Counted from the first letter of the stretch, positions 53,570-61,973 are shown. The stretch is 64,000 nucleotides of DNA from Actinomycetota bacterium (GCA_018333515.1 JAGXSZ010000005.1:106674-170673), one strand, 5' to 3'. Program-made: numbers and translations. The notes: a model not told the origin generated them from the letters alone.

Positions 53570-53838
53570 ATTTCTTAGGCGTTGACAAAAACAGAGGCAT
53601 GTTTTTGCTGCAAGACAACTCTTGAAATTTTTTTAGAAACACTCGCACTCATAAACAAGGGCTTGACTTTTAAGTTAGCATAGAACATAAAACACGGCAA
53701 TACACAGAGAGTAATTTGAAGAATATCAGTTGGAGGTAGGTAGCCTTATCCGCCGCACTCAACCCCGGTCCTTACCGGAAATCGACCTCACCGAGAAGCA
53801 TGCGAAGCGCCTCTAAGAAGCAACGGTGCTCATTAAGA
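53570..53838 (+). other. Gene-free stretch with promoter-like signals; possible small RNA
   Basis: On the plus strand TTGACT (53663-53668) lies 17 bases before CATAAA (53686-53691), and a GC-rich, foldable block follows (53740-53830, including CCGGTCCTTACCGG and an unused GGAGGTAGGTAG). A further palindrome CAAAAACA/TGTTTTTG sits at 53586-53607 next to an exact TTGACA. No credible protein is encoded before the opposite-strand gene begins. I recognise no known RNA family. Confidence 0.3.
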
Positions 53839-54471
53839 CTAGTCTCTGCTATATACATCCTTCAGGCTTTTAACCGCGTCATTCATGCGCGCCCTGCCCT
53901 TGTTCAGCCTCTGAATACATCTTTTCTGAAGCGCTTTATCATTCTCCGCCGACGCCGCGATCAGGTTGTCCGCGGCCCACTTGAAATCGACAAAGGCTTC
54001 GAGGTAGATTTCATGAATCGCCTGGTAGCCGGGCGAGGCCGGCGGTACTGCCTCTTGCGCATTATTGGCAAGTGTTTTTAAGAGTGTTATGTCTACGGAT
54101 AGCTCCTTGTGCCAATCACCGGCCCGCTCTACTTCCAAATTTGACAGCTGGAGCAAACGCCCGCTTAAGAGCATCGACTTCTCGTAGTAGTCGATGAAAT
54201 GCTTTTCGTAATCGAGTTCTTTCATCGGCTCACGCGAATCGGCGGGCCGCCCATCGACCGAAGCCTCGTTTTCACCGCCGGAATCGACACTGACGTTTGT
54301 CGTCACGGAGCTGACGTAGGCGATTATTAGTACATTGCTTAAGATAATAATAAAGCTTGCGACGCCTAAAATTCTGATGACGGGAGAGATCGTTTTGACC
54401 CAACCAAGCAGCGTCTTTGGCCTTTCTTCATCGGCTCCCTGCCCATTTAAGAGGCCGCTTTCGTTGTCCAA
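53839..54471 (-). CDS. Uncharacterised single-span membrane protein
   Basis: 210 residues. A cytoplasmic N terminus, one membrane helix (about 32-54, RILGVASFIIILSNVLIIAYV), a short Ser/Gly/Asp-rich linker, then an all-helical extracellular domain (about 80-205), resembling a four-helix sensor or stalk but with no signalling domain after it. It lies 200 bases downstream of the diguanylate cyclase gene on the same strand. Not recognised; a partner of that cyclase is only a guess. Confidence 0.6.
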   Translation of the reverse strand: MDNESGLLNGQGADEERPKTLLGWVKTISPVIRILGVASFIIILSNVLIIAYVSSVTTNVSVDSGGENEASVDGRPADSREPMKELDYEKHFIDYYEKSMLLSGRLLQLSNLEVERAGDWHKELSVDITLLKTLANNAQEAVPPASPGYQAIHEIYLEAFVDFKWAADNLIAASAENDKALQKRCIQRLNKGRARMNDAVKSLKDVYSRD

Positions 54472-54669
54472 GTCCTAACCTCCAGATAACTAACGGCGAA
54501 ACGAGCTATGAGAAAAGTCTTTAGCGTCGCCGGCGCATCCGTTAAACCGTTCTGGTGCTATTGTAAGACATTGACGCGCAAAATGCGAAATCTAGCATCT
54601 AAAGGTGTTCAGACGGAGCTGATAGCACGCGTGTGGAAGAGCAATGTGCGACAATCACAGAAAGGGGCT

Positions 54670-56202
54670 TTAGACGCACTGGTTCGAATACGAGGTTTTC
54701 TGCTCGGTCGGAGCCGATTCGCCGCTTGATTCGCCGCTTGAATATACCTCCAACCGATTCCTGCCGGTACTCTTGGATTCGTAAAGGGCGACATCGGAGC
54801 ACTTGATTAGGCCGTCTTTACATATAGAATGCGAGGGATACGCGGCGACGCCAATCGATATTGTGAGGTTGCCCAACGGCTGCTTTTCTTGACCTATAAA
54901 TTTGGCCGTTTCCACCTCGTGGCGAACGCGCTCCATTACCGATGCGGCGCCCTTAGCGTCCGTACCCGGCAGCAGCACGCAGAGTTCTTCGCCGCCACAA
55001 CGATAGACGGTATCGGTGTCACGAACGGTTGTGTTCAAAATACCCGCTATGCGCCTGAGCGCCTCATCGCCTTCCTGGTGCCCATTGTTGTCGTTATAGT
55101 GTTTGAAGTGGTCGATATCGACCATCGCAAAGGCTAATTCGCCTTTGCTCCGGCTCGACCGCTTAAGCTCGAAATCGAGATCATTATTTAGCTTGCGGCA
55201 GTTGTACAATCCGGTAAGCGGGTCGACGAGCGTTAGATACTCGGTCTGGGCGTGAAGTTTATTGACGTCCCGGCCAATCCATATCCAGCCGAACAGGGCT
55301 ATAAGCAATAACGGTATGAATACCATAAAATGATAAGCGAGTTCTTTTCTTAGCTGCGAATAAACGTAATCGCGATCGACGCCGACGCTCACGCGCCACG
55401 GCACGCGCGTCGTCGAAGCATACCCGAATAAGCGCACGGTTCCGTCCAAGCCCGCCGCCTTAATATCGCCCTCCGACTTGCCGCTCATAAGTTTAAAGAA
55501 CGGCTTGTCGCGAACATCCGCGCCCACCCATTTATCGGGGTTACCACTCCGCGCGATAACGACGCCCTTGTCGTCGAAGACCGTCGCCACGCTGTGTTTC
55601 GGCACGTTAGACACCATAAGTTTGTGCTGTATTTTAGTAAGGTCGAACGACGCGGCGACCAAGCCTACCCTTTCACCTTCCATATTAAAGACAGGATGCG
55701 TTACATGGACGACCGGTAGACCCGTCAGCCTGCTGTACATGAAATCGCCGATGGACAGCGAGGGCGCCGTGGTCGCCCGCTTATAGTAGACGGCATCGCT
55801 GACGTTGACCTGGCCCCGCTTCGCGCCCTTGGTCTGCTTTACAAAAGCTTTAATATCACCCCTCATGTCGACGAAGATGATGTTTACGTAATACGGGTAG
55901 TCGGGCCCTATCCTCTTAAACCACTCATTGATAGCGGCGTAGTCCTGAGTTCGCACGTCGTTGTGGTTCGAGATGGATATGAGTAAATCACCGGTCGCGC
56001 CGATGTAGTCATCGATACTCTGTGAGATGCTTCGCGCCAAATTCAAGCTCTCGACTTGCGCGTCTCTTTCAAGCTTACTGTTAATATCGTATGCCTTGTA
56101 GGCGGAGAATATTATGAAGGGAAGTATCATCCAAGTCAGAAGCATAATCAGCCTCGCCTTGAGCGACTTCCGTTTTCGACCATCGAATTTATCTATCCGC
56201 AA
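54670..56202 (-). CDS. Diguanylate cyclase with extracellular Cache sensor domain
   Basis: 510 residues: membrane helix (about 17-38), a dCache-type sensor domain outside the cell (about 40-285, with TGDLLISISNHNDVRTQDYA and YYKRATTAPSLSIGDFMYSR), a second helix (about 290-312), and a GGDEF domain (about 335-490). The active site reads RCGGEELCVLL and the product-inhibition site RxxD is kept as RDTD at the standard distance. It should make c-di-GMP from GTP in response to a small ligand and shut off at high product. Start is a TTG with AGAGGT seven bases upstream. It is the only c-di-GMP enzyme in the window. Confidence 0.93.
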   Translation of the reverse strand: MRIDKFDGRKRKSLKARLIMLLTWMILPFIIFSAYKAYDINSKLERDAQVESLNLARSISQSIDDYIGATGDLLISISNHNDVRTQDYAAINEWFKRIGPDYPYYVNIIFVDMRGDIKAFVKQTKGAKRGQVNVSDAVYYKRATTAPSLSIGDFMYSRLTGLPVVHVTHPVFNMEGERVGLVAASFDLTKIQHKLMVSNVPKHSVATVFDDKGVVIARSGNPDKWVGADVRDKPFFKLMSGKSEGDIKAAGLDGTVRLFGYASTTRVPWRVSVGVDRDYVYSQLRKELAYHFMVFIPLLLIALFGWIWIGRDVNKLHAQTEYLTLVDPLTGLYNCRKLNNDLDFELKRSSRSKGELAFAMVDIDHFKHYNDNNGHQEGDEALRRIAGILNTTVRDTDTVYRCGGEELCVLLPGTDAKGAASVMERVRHEVETAKFIGQEKQPLGNLTISIGVAAYPSHSICKDGLIKCSDVALYESKSTGRNRLEVYSSGESSGESAPTEQKTSYSNQCV

Positions 56203-56250
56203 AATGCTTACCTCTGGAAAAAGTTTTCACTCGACAATGAGCATGACTTT

Positions 56251-56278
56251 ATATCGGCACGATTAACCACCGGCTTTA
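56251..56278 (-). promoter_or_regulatory. SigD-type (sigma-28) promoter of the diguanylate cyclase gene
   Basis: Minus strand TAAA (56275-56278), 16 bases, GCCGATAT (56251-56258), a complete match to the Bacillus SigD consensus TAAA-N14..16-GCCGATAT. The start would be about 40 bases before the TTG codon. The rest of the 56203-56546 spacer has no gene. Confidence 0.55.
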
Positions 56279-56505
56279 TGCTTAATATCACGCATGTCAT
56301 ATTTTATTTCGCCCAGCGTAAGATGGGGCGACTTGAGGTGGGGCGGTCGATGAATGAACGCTTTATATAAAGGTTTCAAAAACAGTTTCGTAGTTAGGCA
56401 TATTCTCACGCCTACCGGGCAATAAAGAGTATACGATATAAATTCGAACACGGCGCGCTGAAAAAGATGTTCAAAAAGGCTATGTCAACGACATCGCGCA
56501 TCACA

Positions 56506-56511
56506 TATAAT
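56506..56511 (+). promoter_or_regulatory. -10 box of the rubrerythrin gene
   Basis: An exact TATAAT 35 bases before the ATG, with the ribosome site AAGGAGG at 56537-56543 between them. The -35 region at 17 bases (TGTCAA) is weak, so an activator such as a peroxide or oxygen sensor may be needed; no clear PerR or Rex operator was seen. Confidence 0.45.
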
Positions 56512-56546
56512 TTGTATGGAAAGCAAGCGTATGACAAGGAGGACAC

Positions 56547-57044
56547 ATGAACGAGGAGACACTAAAAAACCTTAAGGAAGCCTTTGCCGGTGAGTCGCAG
56601 GCCAACCGGACATATCTGGCCTTCGCGGCGCAAGCCGATAAAGAGGGCTTTAGCCAGGCGGCAAAGCTTCTGCGGGCGGCCGCCGATAGCGAGACCGTCC
56701 ATGCCTTAAAACACATCGCGGCCATAGGCAAGGTCGGTACCACCGAAGAGAACCTCAAGGAAGCGATCGACGGCGAGAACTACGAGTTCCAGAGTATGTA
56801 TCCGAGGATGATCGAGGCCGCAGCTGGCGAGGAAGAAAAAGATGCTAAGATGAGCTTTGAAAACGCCAATGCCGTTGAGAAAGAGCATGCTAAGCTCTTC
56901 GGCGAAATGCTGTCAGACCTCGCGGGTGCCCCCGCCGTAGAGTACTGGGTCTGTCAGAACTGCGGGCACGTCCACATCGACGAAGCACCTGCGAAGTGCC
57001 CGGTATGCGGCTGGACGCGGAAGTTCTTTAAAAAAATAGACTAG
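56547..57044 (+). CDS. Rubrerythrin
   Basis: 165 residues: a ferritin-like diiron domain (about 1-130) with Glu ligands in LKEAFAGESQANRTYLAFA, DSETVHALKHIA (ExxH) and AVEKEHAKLFGEML (ExxH), then a rubredoxin-type domain with CQNCGHVH and CPVCGWTRKFF. It reduces hydrogen peroxide with electrons from rubredoxin or NADH and is characteristic of anaerobes. It stands as a single gene with a promoter and terminator of its own. Confidence 0.96.
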   Translation: MNEETLKNLKEAFAGESQANRTYLAFAAQADKEGFSQAAKLLRAAADSETVHALKHIAAIGKVGTTEENLKEAIDGENYEFQSMYPRMIEAAAGEEEKDAKMSFENANAVEKEHAKLFGEMLSDLAGAPAVEYWVCQNCGHVHIDEAPAKCPVCGWTRKFFKKID

Positions 57045-57078
57045 ATTAGATAGACGAGAGAAGTACATCCACAAAGAG

Positions 57079-57113
57079 CGCGGAGGCCGGTTAGAGCGGG
57101 TTCCGCGTTTTTT
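57079..57113 (+). terminator. Terminator of the rubrerythrin gene
   Basis: CGCGGA (57079-57084) and TCCGCG (57102-57107) pair, with further pairing likely in the GC-rich loop, followed at once by TTTTTT and a second T-run. Confidence 0.75.
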
Positions 57114-57241
57114 GTTACTTTTTTGTTTCGCGACCGATATAATCACGTTGTGGTAGAATAGCTATGTTAGAATATATGTTGTCGGGTCCTGATTTTTGCG
57201 CAAAGACCACAAGCCGAAATATCCTAGACCTTCAGGGAGCT

Positions 57242-58426
57242 ATGAAAATAGGAATCGTTACGGAGTGTTACCGCCCCGTCATCAACGGGGTCGTGTTTTC
57301 AATCCTTAACTTCAAAGACGCCCTTGAAAGCAGGGGCCATGAAGTTTTTGTTTTTACCCCGGCCACCGGAAACGAAAACGGTGAAAGGGGCCTTATCGCT
57401 TGCCGTTCGATAGGTCATCCCGCTTACCCGGGGTATGGACTTACTTTACCCTTGACCAGAAGCCAGCGTGCCGTCGCCGCGACGCTGGATGTAATACATG
57501 TCCATCACCCCTTTGTCATGGGTCGTCATGCGCTGACCATGGCGCGCGGCCATAATAAGCCGTTGGTCTTTACCAACCACACGCAGTACACCCGGTATTC
57601 CCACTATATCCCGCTTGTCGGCGGCATGTTGCGGGGAGCGCTCGAGAGCTACGTTACCGGCTTTATTCACCAATGCGACCTCATCGTGGCGCCCTCGGAG
57701 GGTATCAGCCGCTATCTTAGGGCACAGCAAGTAACACGACCTATCAGTGTGGTGCCGAATGGCATAGCTACCGCCAAATTCACCGACCTTAAACTCGACC
57801 GCCGCGGTGCGAAAAAATGGCTCGGCCTCGAGCCGGATACAACGGTTGTCCTCTATTCGGGGCGCATCGCGCTCGAAAAGAACCTCGATTTCTTGCTCGA
57901 TAGCTTCAAAGGCCTGCTCGGTAAAACGGCTGGATCTAAGATAAATCTGGTCGTCGCGGGGAGCGGCCCGCAAGAGGAAAACTTCCGCAAGATGGTGACG
58001 GCGCGGGGGCTGGATGAAGATGTCGTGATGCTCGGCGCCATAGCCTACGACGAGATGCCGAAGGTATACCGGGCGGCAGACCTCTTCGCTACGGCTTCGA
58101 CGACCGAGGTCCACCCGCTCACCATCATGGAGGCTCTCGCGTCGGGCTTGCCGGTCGTGGCGGTCACGGCGATGGGCACCGGCGATATCGTCACAGACGG
58201 TGAGGACGGCCTCTTAACCGAAGAGACTCTCGAAGATTTCACGTCGGCACTCGCCCGCCTGCTCGGCGATACGGCGCTCCGGGAAAGAATGGCGCGGAAC
58301 GCCCGGGCCGGGGCGGCTCGATTCGGCGTAGAGCGCTCGACGACAACGCTCTTGGCGGCGTATGAGCTGGCGATAGCGGAGCACGCGAGGCGCTCGAATT
58401 CGGTCAGTGCCGCCGCGGCGCGTTAA
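57242..58426 (+). CDS. GT4-family glycosyltransferase (group 1)
   Basis: 394 residues from the ATG at 57242 (AGGGAG upstream), giving the standard start MKIGIVTECYRPVINGVVFS; an earlier frame from 57164 adds unconserved residues. GT-B fold with the N-terminal GVVFSILNFKDALESRGHEV loop, HVHHPFVMG, VVPNGIATAKF and the donor-binding EX7E motif in EVHPLTIMEALASGLPVVAV. It is close to diacylglycerol or phosphatidylinositol mannosyl/glucosyl transferases, but the substrate cannot be fixed. TATAAT at 57138-57143 is a possible -10. Confidence 0.9.
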   Translation: MKIGIVTECYRPVINGVVFSILNFKDALESRGHEVFVFTPATGNENGERGLIACRSIGHPAYPGYGLTLPLTRSQRAVAATLDVIHVHHPFVMGRHALTMARGHNKPLVFTNHTQYTRYSHYIPLVGGMLRGALESYVTGFIHQCDLIVAPSEGISRYLRAQQVTRPISVVPNGIATAKFTDLKLDRRGAKKWLGLEPDTTVVLYSGRIALEKNLDFLLDSFKGLLGKTAGSKINLVVAGSGPQEENFRKMVTARGLDEDVVMLGAIAYDEMPKVYRAADLFATASTTEVHPLTIMEALASGLPVVAVTAMGTGDIVTDGEDGLLTEETLEDFTSALARLLGDTALRERMARNARAGAARFGVERSTTTLLAAYELAIAEHARRSNSVSAAAAR

Positions 58427-58480
58427 CAAGAATATGTCGCTTAAAACCGCTCATTTAAGCTGCCATAAAGCCGGCTAAGA

Positions 58481-59224
58481 TTACTTAAGCACCACGGGAG
58501 ACGCGCTCTGGTCGAATGGATTTGCCCTCATAGCGAGCGAAAACAGATAGGGGTAATCGCTTTTCAAGTGGCTCATATAATCGAGCCATTCATAGACGAT
58601 GAGCGCATATATCCGCTCTATGTCTATGGCTAAGTGCCCGCGGTCGCTCTCCGGCAATATGTTCAGATTATCCCTGGCTTGAAGCTCTTGGTTTAAATGG
58701 AAGATAGCCTGGAGAAGTTCGGTGAAGGATTCATGTTCCAATAAGTTCGGGTTTTCCAGCAATCTCAATAGAAAATCGCTCTTTTCGGAGAAAAATTCGC
58801 GCAGGTAATCCAAGTCAATGCTATCGGCATCGACCTTGTAATCATACTTCTTGAGAAGGTTTCCGGTCTCCTTGAAATCTTGTTCGGCCCAGTCATTCGT
58901 AACAATGAGGTCGTTCTTGATGGCATCGAGGTCGGGGTCGAGGTCTGAAAAGTAAGCCATCAGTTTTGTCCCGATTTCGCTAAAGAATACTCCGATGAGC
59001 ATATTGAGCTTCCGCAACATAACCGACTTAGCCCTTGCTTCCATCAGTTGGTGTAATACCATGCTGACCAGCAATACCTCAGTAAAGACAAATGCGATAT
59101 CCCCCACCATATATATAAAGATGTGGTGCGCGTCTCGAAAAATAAAGTAATGAATAGTATAGGCGGCGGCGGACAAACAAATCAACGACAAGCCCATGCG
59201 TATCTGCCAGCTGGAAAGTTTCAT
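58481..59224 (-). CDS. Uncharacterised two-helix membrane protein
   Basis: 247 residues. Two membrane helices near the N terminus (about 10-28, and 35-58 with YMVGDIAFVFTEVLLVSMVL), followed by a long, charged, mostly helical cytoplasmic domain with VTNDWAEQDFKETGNLLKKY and IYALIVYEWLDYMSHLKSDY. I do not recognise the family. It precedes nothing on its strand within the next 50 bases but lies 25 bases after the SEC-C gene, so the two are probably co-transcribed. Confidence 0.65.
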   Translation of the reverse strand: MKLSSWQIRMGLSLICLSAAAYTIHYFIFRDAHHIFIYMVGDIAFVFTEVLLVSMVLHQLMEARAKSVMLRKLNMLIGVFFSEIGTKLMAYFSDLDPDLDAIKNDLIVTNDWAEQDFKETGNLLKKYDYKVDADSIDLDYLREFFSEKSDFLLRLLENPNLLEHESFTELLQAIFHLNQELQARDNLNILPESDRGHLAIDIERIYALIVYEWLDYMSHLKSDYPYLFSLAMRANPFDQSASPVVLK

Positions 59225-59249
59225 ATATTATGTCTCCTTGGATTCTCGG

Positions 59250-60632
59250 TTAAGCCTCCGGACGCTCCAGGCCGAGGCGCTCCCACAGCCACGCGATATC
59301 GACATGCGGCTGCCCCTGCTTTTTGTTGCGAAGCTCGGCATTTTCGATGGATTTTAGCGTCTCGACAACACCTTCCTTGCCGTCCGCGGTCTTTACCGCC
59401 TCAAGCGGCGTCTTGCCGTCCAGCATCGGGATGCGCTCGTCGAGCCAATTCTCATAATATCCCCGCATAAACTGCTCGTATATCTGCTGCCGCATCTCCG
59501 GCGGGATATCGTCGGCATCAGCGGCAGCATCGTCTCTGGCCGCATGAATGCCGGATTTCCGGTCCTCGAGCGCTTGCAGAATATCTTGAAACTCGTCGGC
59601 CTTATGCATAACCAGACCAGCGGCATGCTCGCTAATGAGCGCTTTTCCCTTCTCTAAGCGCTCTCTGGAGTTGGTCTCGAGAACGAGCCGGTCTCCTTCG
59701 AAGACAACCTGCCCCAGGAGGCACAAGCCATCCATATGCTCGGTCTCACCCACCCACGCGAAGGCGTCTTCCTGCCGCTCGAAACCGTCGATTGCGGCGA
59801 GGGCGGTGATTAGCGCATCCTTGTCCGCCACATCGAAGCGTGCTTTTGAGATTATGACCTGTTCGCCGCTGGAGGTCTCTATCCGCGGCAGTTCGGGATA
59901 CAGAAGCGGCTCGTACCAGAAGTAGTTGAAGAGGTCGCCGTTTTCCTTAAGGAACTCACGCATGGTTAGGTCGGGGTGCTCGCAAGCGATGAGTTCGAAA
60001 TCGCCTTTAAGTTCATCGAGGATATACTCCTTGCGGTGCCGGTGGTAAGAGTAGATACTCCCCGACATAGCCCACTCACCGTCTATCTCAAGCAGGCGCA
60101 CGGCGATTATATCCCATTTATTCAGATAGCGGGTGGCTGTGCGCTCGCGGACTCTGCACGACCCGCCAAGGAGCAGATCTTCAAATAGTAACCCCTCCTC
60201 GGGATAGACCCCGGCGACTTCGTAGAGACTCAAGTATGAATTTCTTAGCTTATCGAGAACGCGCAAATCATCTTCGGCAAGGTCTTTACGGTTCTCGTCG
60301 ATATAGAAGTCGAGCAGCGTTGTTCCGCTTTCCGGGTCGTCGTAGTCGGCCGGCGCGTCGCTGACGACCCAGTCCCAGAAATTTATCATCGCCATATTCC
60401 GCAAGCCGTCGTCGAGATATTCTTCGGGGTCGAACTCGTCGAAGAATACCTCGTAGGCGTCTTCTACGGCCTCGCGATGACGCTTGCTCAGGTACGTGAG
60501 TATCGCATCGACCTGACGCTGCTTCGTCGAGGCCTCCGGTTTTATCTCAGCGAAAGGTCGCGCCCCGCAACACTTTTTGAGTTTCTTGCCGCTTCCGCAC
60601 GGGCAAGACTCGTTTCTACCTACTCCTGACAT
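59250..60632 (-). CDS. SEC-C motif protein
   Basis: 460 residues. The N terminus carries a SEC-C zinc motif, GRNESCPCGSGKKLKKCCG (Cys-x-Cys-x8-Cys-Cys), as found at the end of SecA and in many stand-alone proteins. The acidic body (about 30-360) is of the kind seen in large SEC-C proteins, and a C-terminal helical segment (about 385-435, RGYYENWLDERIPMLDGKTP then LEAVKTADGKEGVVETL) resembles the antitoxin-like MbcA/Xre-associated helices. It may bind ribosome or SecA-linked complexes; no function is established. Confidence 0.8.
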   Translation of the reverse strand: MSGVGRNESCPCGSGKKLKKCCGARPFAEIKPEASTKQRQVDAILTYLSKRHREAVEDAYEVFFDEFDPEEYLDDGLRNMAMINFWDWVVSDAPADYDDPESGTTLLDFYIDENRKDLAEDDLRVLDKLRNSYLSLYEVAGVYPEEGLLFEDLLLGGSCRVRERTATRYLNKWDIIAVRLLEIDGEWAMSGSIYSYHRHRKEYILDELKGDFELIACEHPDLTMREFLKENGDLFNYFWYEPLLYPELPRIETSSGEQVIISKARFDVADKDALITALAAIDGFERQEDAFAWVGETEHMDGLCLLGQVVFEGDRLVLETNSRERLEKGKALISEHAAGLVMHKADEFQDILQALEDRKSGIHAARDDAAADADDIPPEMRQQIYEQFMRGYYENWLDERIPMLDGKTPLEAVKTADGKEGVVETLKSIENAELRNKKQGQPHVDIAWLWERLGLERPEA

Positions 60633-60701
60633 CTAGTTTGTCCTTTAGAAATCCTCGCCCGGTAAGGGAATGCAAGGCGATACAAGGCCATGCTCATTGT
60701 A

Positions 60702-61553
60702 CTATTTCTTATACGCGCAGACCTTGGCGCTAAGCACCGTCGCCGCGATCGACGATAGGCGCTCATCGGTTATCTCGAGGTCTTCGATGATAGCCTGAAT
60801 CGCCGGCCCGCTTATCAGTTTCTCCACCGGATAGGCGGTCTCCTCTAATATCTCGACACCGGTAAAACCGGCCTTCTCCATCAAGGCGAGATACTCGTCG
60901 CGCATGACAGCGCCGCAGAGGCAGCTCACGTAGCCGGTTATGCTGTCTTTGATAAAATCGGGCAGTTCGGCGAGTAAAACAATGTCGGATACGATCAGCC
61001 TGCCTTCGGGTTTGAGAACCCGGAAAGCCTCGTCGAAGACCCGCTGTTTGTCGGGGGATAGGTTAATGACGCAGTTCGAGATGATGACATCGACCGCGTT
61101 GTCGGCGACCGGCAGGTGTTCTATCTCGCCCAGCCTGAACTCGACGTTGGCAAAACCGCCCTTGCGCGCATTGGCGCGTGCTTTTTCGAGCATCTCCGGG
61201 GTCATATCGACACCGATGACGCGACCGCTCTCCCCCACTCTCGGCGCGGCGAGGAAACAGTCGAAGCCCCCGCCCGCGCCGAGGTCGAGCACGACCTCGC
61301 CCTCTTTGAGCGAAGCGAGCGCTATCGGGTTGCCGCAGCCCAGCCCCAGGTTGGCTCCATCGGGAACCGCGTTTATATCCTCATCGGTGTAGCCCACCTG
61401 TCTGCTAATCGATTCCTGTGGGCTACCGCAACCACAGCCGCATGAGCTTTGTTGCGCCGAGGCCGGCGCCGGCCCGCGGCACGACTCCTCGAGCTGTGCT
61501 ATCTTCGCGTAACCTTCACGCACTATCTTCCTTACGTCGTCCTTCTCCAACAC
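60702..61553 (-). CDS. arsM: Arsenite S-adenosylmethionine methyltransferase
   Basis: 283 residues from a GTG at 61553 (GAGAGG five bases upstream). A longer frame to 61631 would read through a tandem DNA repeat and is rejected. The SAM fold has VLDLGAGGGFDCFLAA and VIGVDMTPEMLEKARANARK. The cysteines needed by ArsM are kept: GLGCGNP, ISNCVINLSPDK and GYVSCLCGA, plus an N-terminal SSCGCGCGSP cluster. It methylates As(III) to volatile or less retained species. No arsR, arsB or acr3 gene is adjacent, so its regulation is unclear. Confidence 0.9.
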   Translation of the reverse strand: MLEKDDVRKIVREGYAKIAQLEESCRGPAPASAQQSSCGCGCGSPQESISRQVGYTDEDINAVPDGANLGLGCGNPIALASLKEGEVVLDLGAGGGFDCFLAAPRVGESGRVIGVDMTPEMLEKARANARKGGFANVEFRLGEIEHLPVADNAVDVIISNCVINLSPDKQRVFDEAFRVLKPEGRLIVSDIVLLAELPDFIKDSITGYVSCLCGAVMRDEYLALMEKAGFTGVEILEETAYPVEKLISGPAIQAIIEDLEITDERLSSIAATVLSAKVCAYKK

Positions 61554-61567
61554 GAACACCTCTCTCG

Positions 61568-61650
61568 GGCTAAATAACCAGTCACCCCATTTGGAGCCGA
61601 GCGTCCTGCGGCTAATAACCAGTCGCCCCATTTGGAGCCGAGCGTCCCCC
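61568..61650. repeat. 41-42 bp direct repeat, two copies in tandem
   Basis: GGCTAA(A)TAACCAGTC, then (A/G)CCCCATTTGGAGCCGAGCG, then TCC, occurs at 61568-61609 and again at 61610-61650 with three differences. It lies immediately upstream of arsM, covering where its promoter should be, and creates an artificial extension of the arsM frame. Confidence 0.75.
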
Positions 61651-61815
61651 GGCTTTCCCCGGCTAACTCATTGACGCGATGTGTCCATTATATAACAAAG
61701 CAGTATCCCGGGCGCTATTCGCGCGCACTTTAGATGATATTAAAATAATAGTGCGTGACTTGCGGTTCAAAACACGCTCAATCGCGACATACAAGCCGAC
61801 CATAGCGGTCGGGCG

Positions 61816-61884
61816 CTTAGCGGTTTAGGTTTAGCGGTTTAGGTTTAGCGGTTTAGGTTTAGCGGTTTAGGTTTAGCGGTTTAG
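61816..61884. repeat. 14-bp tandem repeat, about five copies
   Basis: TTTAGCGGTTTAGG is repeated almost without change from 61816 to 61884. It lies in a 480-bp spacer (61554-62033) between arsM and the cytochrome gene that contains no gene; the other contents are the 42-bp repeat and a terminator. Such a perfect short-period array may vary in copy number. Confidence 0.85.
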
Positions 61885-61943
61885 TCGCCTGCCCGATTCA
61901 GGAGCCAATTATCTTGGCGCCGACATCGCTGACATCGTAAAAG

Positions 61944-61973
61944 AAAGACCCGCTGCTTAGCAGTGGGTCTTTT
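61944..61973 (-). terminator. Terminator after the multiheme cytochrome gene
   Basis: AAAGACCC-GCTGC-TTA-GCAGT-GGGTCTTT (61944-61973) is a 12-13 bp stem with one mismatch. On the minus strand it is followed by TCTTTTAC and on the plus strand by TGTGTTTG, so it can work for the minus-strand cytochrome gene 60 bases away. Confidence 0.75.

Noticed and set aside
53800..54081. 93-codon plus-strand frame
   Set aside because: Runs antisense through the 210-residue membrane protein gene, with Arg-rich low-complexity sequence.
54661..54700. tRNA-like TTCGAAT segment
   Set aside because: Lies in the coding 3' end of the cyclase gene; no cloverleaf arms around it. No tRNA was found anywhere in the window.
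54508..54729. 73-codon plus-strand frame downstream of the cyclase gene
   Set aside because: Overlaps the 3' end of the cyclase gene antisense and has no ribosome site or recognisable feature.
57133..57140. Another SigD-like -10 (ACCGATAT) before the GT4 glycosyltransferase
   Set aside because: No TAAA-like -35 at 14-16 bases, and an overlapping TATAAT explains it better.
61554..61631. N-terminal extension of ArsM
   Set aside because: Lies in a direct repeat; GTG at 61553 has a ribosome site and gives the expected start.
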